From NCBI RefSeq assembly GCF_907164915.1, contig NC_061868.1:45879689-45943688 (forward strand): DNA of 64,000 nucleotides. The letters run 5' to 3'. The translations under genes and the position numbers were made by a program. The notes beneath the pieces were generated by a model. The model was not told the origin of the DNA and ran no database searches. It worked only from the letters and a program-made list of their open reading frames with translations. This stretch comes from Impatiens glandulifera (lineage: Eukaryota; Streptophyta; Magnoliopsida; Ericales; Balsaminaceae). Below, piece after piece: positions 59,823 to 64,000 of this stretch. Each line of letters begins with the position of its first letter. Position 1 is the first letter of the stretch.

Positions 59823-62711
59823 ATGGCCTTGGGAAAATATTCCCGGGTTGATGGTAGGAAGTCATCCAATTACTGTTCTACTCTCACGGTTGTGGTATTT
59901 GTTGCTGTTTGTCTGGCCGGAGTTTGGATGTTGATGTCATCATCTGTAGTTCCTATTCAAGATATGGAATTGTCTACAGATGAGACAACAACATCTGGGG
60001 TTGTTCAAGATCTGAATGGGAAGAATTTTGAGGATACTTCAGGTGATATAAACGCAGTTGATAGAGAAACAAATGTGGAAAGTCAAGAATTGACCACTCA
60101 GGTCACTGAGACTACAGAAGATAAGACTGAAAATGAAAGTAATCCGGAGAAAGAAGAAAACGATGAAGTGAAATCTGAAGAATTGGAATCCAAATCGAAC
60201 CTGTCTGATGATTCGAATTCAGAAGATGGAGGAGGTGAAGCAAAATCTGAGGAGAATACAGGGGAGACTGATCAAACCACCACCAGCACCACCCCAGATT
60301 CTGAGGTAGCAGAAAATAAGGATGAAAATAGCAATCAAGAAAACATAGAAGACAACGGGCAAGAAAAGAATTCAAATGAAGTTTTCAAGGCTGCATCCCA
60401 ATCTGAGATTCTAAACGAAACCACCACTCAGAATGGTCCTTGGTCAACTCAAGCTGCAGAATCGGAGAATGAGAAGCAATCCCAGAAAACAACATCTTTC
60501 ATTGATTCATCCAACTCTAAGTGGAAACTTTGTAATGTGACAGCCGGACCAGATTACATCCCTTGCCTCGACAATATCAAAGCAATTAGGAAACTTCCAA
60601 GCACAAACCATTACGAGCACCGGGAGAGACATTGCCCCGATGAACCTCCAACTTGCCTTGTTCCTTTACCAGAAGGATACAGAAAGTCAGTCAGTTGGCC
60701 CAAAAGCAGGGAACAGGTATATTTTCCTCATTTATGCTATTTATTTACAAGAAAGATAACAATTTTTAACTATCAAATTTTTGCAGATATGGTATTACAA
60801 TGTTCCTCATACAAAACTTGCGGAGGTTAAAGGTCATCAGAATTGGGTAAAAGTTACCGGAGATCACCTCACATTTCCTGGCGGTGGGACTCAATTTAAG
60901 AATGGAGCTCTTCATTACATTGATTTCCTCCAGAATGTTAGTGCTTCCCATTTGTAGAAGAAAGATATAGTTGATTACTCAAAAGAGATCTTTTCTAATC
61001 TGAGTACTTTTATTTATGCAGTCTTTTCCTGAAATTGCATGGGGAAAACAAACCCGTGTAATATTGGATGTTGGATGTGGAGTAGCCAGCTTTGGTGGCT
61101 TTCTGTTTGAAAGAGATGTACTTGCTATGTCTTTTGCTCCGAAAGATGAACATGAAGCCCAAGTGCAATTCGCACTCGAAAGAGGTATCCCAGCTATATC
61201 GGCAGTTATGGGTACCAAGAGACTGCCCTACCCCAGTAAAGTTTTTGATCTTATCCATTGCGCCCGATGTAGAGTTCCCTGGCATGTTGAAGGTATACAT
61301 ATTGTTTTATTTGTATTATTTTTGGAGATTCTTCATGGTTATGGTTATGTCTATTGCAGGTGGCAAGCTTCTTTTGGAGTTAAATCGGTTATTGCGCCCG
61401 GGTGGATTCTTTGTGTGGTCTGCTACTCCTGTTTACAGGAAAAACGAAGAAGATTCTGGAATTTGGAAAGGTGCGCATTTACAAATTTGATTTCATAAGA
61501 TTGATTTTTTATTTTTTTTGTAGTATGATGATGTTTAGGCTCTTTTAAATGCTATTGGCAGCCATGTCTAGATTAACCAAGTCAATGTGCTGGGAGTTAA
61601 TGGTGATTAAAAAGGATAAATTGAATGAAGTTGGGGCAGCAATATACAGGAAGCCAATCACCAATGACTGCTACGAGAATAGGCCTAAAAATGATCCTCC
61701 ATTGTGCGACGATGACACCCCTGATGCTGCATGGTACTATTTATAATTGAAATAGCAAAATTGCTAATAAAAATGGACTATAAAAACTTGAGCACTTTTG
61801 ACTTGTGTCTGCTGTTTGTCAGGAATGTGCCTCTCCAGGCATGTATTCATAAGGTGGCTGTGTCTGCATCAGAAAGAGGTTCAAAGTGGCCAGCGAAATG
61901 GCCGAAAAGGTTGGAGAAAGCACCATATTGGTTGAAGAGCTCTCAAGTTGGAGTTTATGGTAAACCTGCCCCAGAAGACTTCACCAATGACTATGAACAT
62001 TGGAAACAAATTGTTTCCAGTTCGTATACCAACAGTTTGGGAATCAACTGGTCTTCTGTAAGGAATGTCATGGACATGAAAGCTGTTTATGGCGGGTAAA
62101 AAACTCTTTGATTATCCATTTTGGAAACACGGTTTTCTCATAGTGAGATTTTGTTTGGAATCCAGATTCAGATGATTATTATTATTTTTTTTTTTACTTT
62201 TCAGGTTTGCAGCAGCCTTGAAAGATATGAAAGTATGGGTTATGAACATAGTCCCAATAAATTCTCCAGACACGTTACCAATAATTTACGAGCGCGGTTT
62301 AATTGGGATGTACCATGATTGGTGTGAATCATTCAGTGCATATCCTAGAACTTATGATCTTATTCATGCAGATAATCTCTTCTCTGATATAAAGAAAAGG
62401 TAATTAGTTTTTCAAGCTCTCAATAAGAAACATAACTGTTGCTGTCAACAACTCTGAAAATACGATTTTATTTAAACGACAGGTGCAATATAAAAGCAGT
62501 GATTGCAGAAGTTGACAGGATATTGAGACCCGAAGGGAGACTTATAGTAAGAGACGACGTGGATACAATAGCCGAGGTTGAGAGCTTGGCTAAGTCATTA
62601 CATTGGAAGATACAAATGACATATTCAAAAGATGAAGAGGGGTTCTTGTGCGTTAAAAAGACAGTTTGGCGTCCTGTTGAGATAGAGACCATTATGTCAG
62701 CAATCGCGTAA
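59823..62711 (+). CDS. PMT26: Probable S-adenosylmethionine methyltransferase, PMT24/25/26 type
   Basis: Golgi type II membrane protein of the QUASIMODO2/DUF248 family, thought to methylate pectic polysaccharides using S-adenosylmethionine. Exons: 59823-60716, 60787-60936, 61022-61292, 61360-61470, 61562-61733, 61823-62095, 62205-62399, 62483-62711; phases agree, giving 764 residues, usual for the long PMT subgroup. [20 protein letters not shown] precedes a membrane span at about residues 20-42 ([18 protein letters not shown]). A low-complexity acidic Glu/Ser/Asn/Thr stem runs to about residue 230, then [30 protein letters not shown], the SAM motif [25 protein letters not shown] [54 protein letters not shown] and a final [11 protein letters not shown]-terminus and stem favour PMT26 or its close relatives over short PMTs; the exact paralogue is less certain than the family. 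Confidence 0.93.
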
Positions 62712-63195
62712 GCGAACTGAAATTTATAGTATATATAGACGCCTACCTATTGTTTAAACTCTACGAATTCGTAGGTTAAAAACAGGAATAGGATTTTTAT
62801 TGCCTTTTCGTCAATTGTATTGGTGCTATTCAACATTTTAGGTTTTCGAGATTCCACTTGTCTTGGAACTATATTGGTATTGTCCTCAATTTTGAATATG
62901 GAAGTTCTTGTAATGCAACAAATTGTTCTTTATAATGTATTTTGTCAAGGTTGGTGCATCTTTTTGGGAAAATTCATTCACATTATTATAAGTAACCTAG
63001 CAGAAAGTTCGGTTTTATTACTAAGAACGCTTATTTAAATAAATACAACTCCGATTACAAATAAATTAAAATTTTCAAATAATTGTGTGACCCTTGCCCA
63101 TCACCAATACCACCTTGAGGAGGTGCAAGGAAAAAGCAACTAACTTTAACAACTCTTCATGTTTGAGAAAAGCCAACCCTACATGTTGGAATTTC

Positions 63196-63612
63196 TAGAG
63201 CTTGTTTGGAGTTGGTTAGAGAGAATGATTAGATAGAGGGGTTAGTTTGATATTGTTTTTCTTTTTTGGTTAGTTATTTTTTTTTTTAATTAAGGAGAAC
63301 TAGCACGACACCTACAATCATGACCCGCTATTCTATTCAAAATGCTTCTCCGTGACCTCTTGGTCTTTTAAACCGATTCTTACCACTGTGAAACCTTAGT
63401 GGAGTTAGTTAAAATTATCTTATTATATCTTTTTTCATTTGACCATTCAATCACTCGAAATATTACATAAAAAAGAAGAGGAATTCAATCAATTAAAATT
63501 CAAATAACCTACTTTTCTATCAAGTAAAATTATTTACTTTTTCAAAAAAACCCATTACAAACCTTAACTATTCTAGCTAATATCAAACTGATTCCAAACA
63601 AAGCCTAGAGTT
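63196..63612. mobile_element. MITE-like inverted-repeat element containing a nested SINE
   Basis: Left end CTAGAGCTTGTTTGGAGTTG and right end TTCCAAACAAAGCCTAGAG are approximate reverse complements, and AGTTTGATATTG (left) pairs with AATATCAAACTG (right) further in. Between them lies the SINE at 63285-63412. Boundaries are approximate and the target duplication is not certain. Confidence 0.45.
63285..63412 (-). repeat. tRNA-derived SINE, second good copy
   Basis: On the minus strand: CACAGTGGTAAGAATCGG (box A region), TTAAAAGACCAAGAGGTCACGG, GCATTTTGAATAGAA, GCGGGTCATGATTGTAGG, GTCGTGCTAGTTCTCCTTAA and an A/T-rich tail. These match, in order, the copy at 31940-32095. Box B is more decayed here. 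Confidence 0.6.
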
Positions 63613-64000
63613 TAAGACCCGACATTCCTTTCTTCTTTGACAATAAACTAATTACTAAGCACCCACTTAATACCTTTTTCTCATTAATAATAATACAAAA
63701 GATGAATGAAAACTAGCTCTAGGCTATAATCAATATGCATGCGCTAGGAAGCTAGCTTGTTTGATTTTTTGATGTATTTGAGACAACAAATAATGAATAA
63801 TATTTAAAAAAGTTCATTTTAAAATTTAATAAACAAAAGTTATTTTTTTTTATCAAATAAACCAAGTAATCATAACCCAGAAACTAAAAATTCTATTTAT
63901 ATATTATTCTAAATTAAATTATGCTTAAAATATAGAAAATAAAGAGAGAAGAGTAAGGAAAACATTTATTTGTTGCATTCTGAGTTTATAATAATAATTA

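Larger units (their letters stand above)
62712..64000. other. PMT 3' flank and repeat-bearing sequence
   Basis: PMT 3' UTR to about 63000, then non-coding sequence with a MITE-like inverted repeat (about 63196-63612) holding a SINE, then AT-rich sequence to the window end. No gene is supported. Confidence 0.5.

Overview
This is a nuclear window from a flowering plant, almost certainly a eudicot. The DNA is very AT-rich with long (TA)n tracts, the genes have many short exons with GT-AG introns, and every protein belongs to a land-plant family. Gene models were built by hand by joining open frames across GT-AG sites whose phases agree. Eleven protein-coding genes are supported, nine with introns and two (both PPR) intronless. 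No tRNA, rRNA, CRISPR array or bacterial-type operon was seen.

Layout. Positions 1-390 are one long fold-back element. Positions 1.5-6.7 kb hold two tandem minus-strand YUCCA flavin monooxygenases (auxin synthesis, YUC10/11 type) separated by a threefold 275-bp tandem repeat. Positions 6.7-14.5 kb are gene-poor. An SKP2-type F-box/LRR gene (minus) lies at 14.6-16.3 kb, followed by another gene-poor stretch. A four-ACT-domain ACR gene (minus) lies at 23.0-27.2 kb, with a spliced leader reaching about 28.5 kb. A soluble receptor-like kinase gene (minus, ten coding exons) lies at 30.9-36.7 kb and carries a truncated LINE in its third intron. Two PPR genes (minus) lie at 37.2-39.2 and 41.0-43.1 kb, with a Mutator-like MITE between them. 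A small uncharacterised plant protein (plus) lies at 46.0-47.9 kb. A TOM1-like (TOL) ubiquitin-sorting gene (plus) lies at 50.1-55.3 kb and converges on a STAY-GREEN-LIKE gene (minus) at 55.6-56.6 kb. A PMT24/25/26-type Golgi methyltransferase gene (plus) lies at 59.8-62.7 kb.

The genes do not form one pathway, but their order is informative. From memory of Arabidopsis gene numbers, TOL, the small protein, the ACR gene, SKP2 and the second PPR match neighbours At1g76970-At1g77010 (partly duplicated at At1g21380-At1g21410), and the first PPR and SGRL match At1g43980 and At1g44000. The window looks like an ancestral eudicot block that has been split up in Arabidopsis. YUCCA (auxin synthesis) and SKP2 (an auxin-responsive F-box in Arabidopsis) are near each other, which I treat as coincidence.

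Non-genic space is rich in mobile-element remains: a MULE-type MITE with exact 9-bp target duplications, a LINE with 12-bp target duplications, a TRIM-like LTR element with a Met-tRNA primer site, a family of tRNA-derived SINEs, other inverted-repeat elements and several local duplications. I found no convincing new multi-gene system. The best leads are the diverged YUCCA pair, the unnamed 223-residue protein and the datable insertions.
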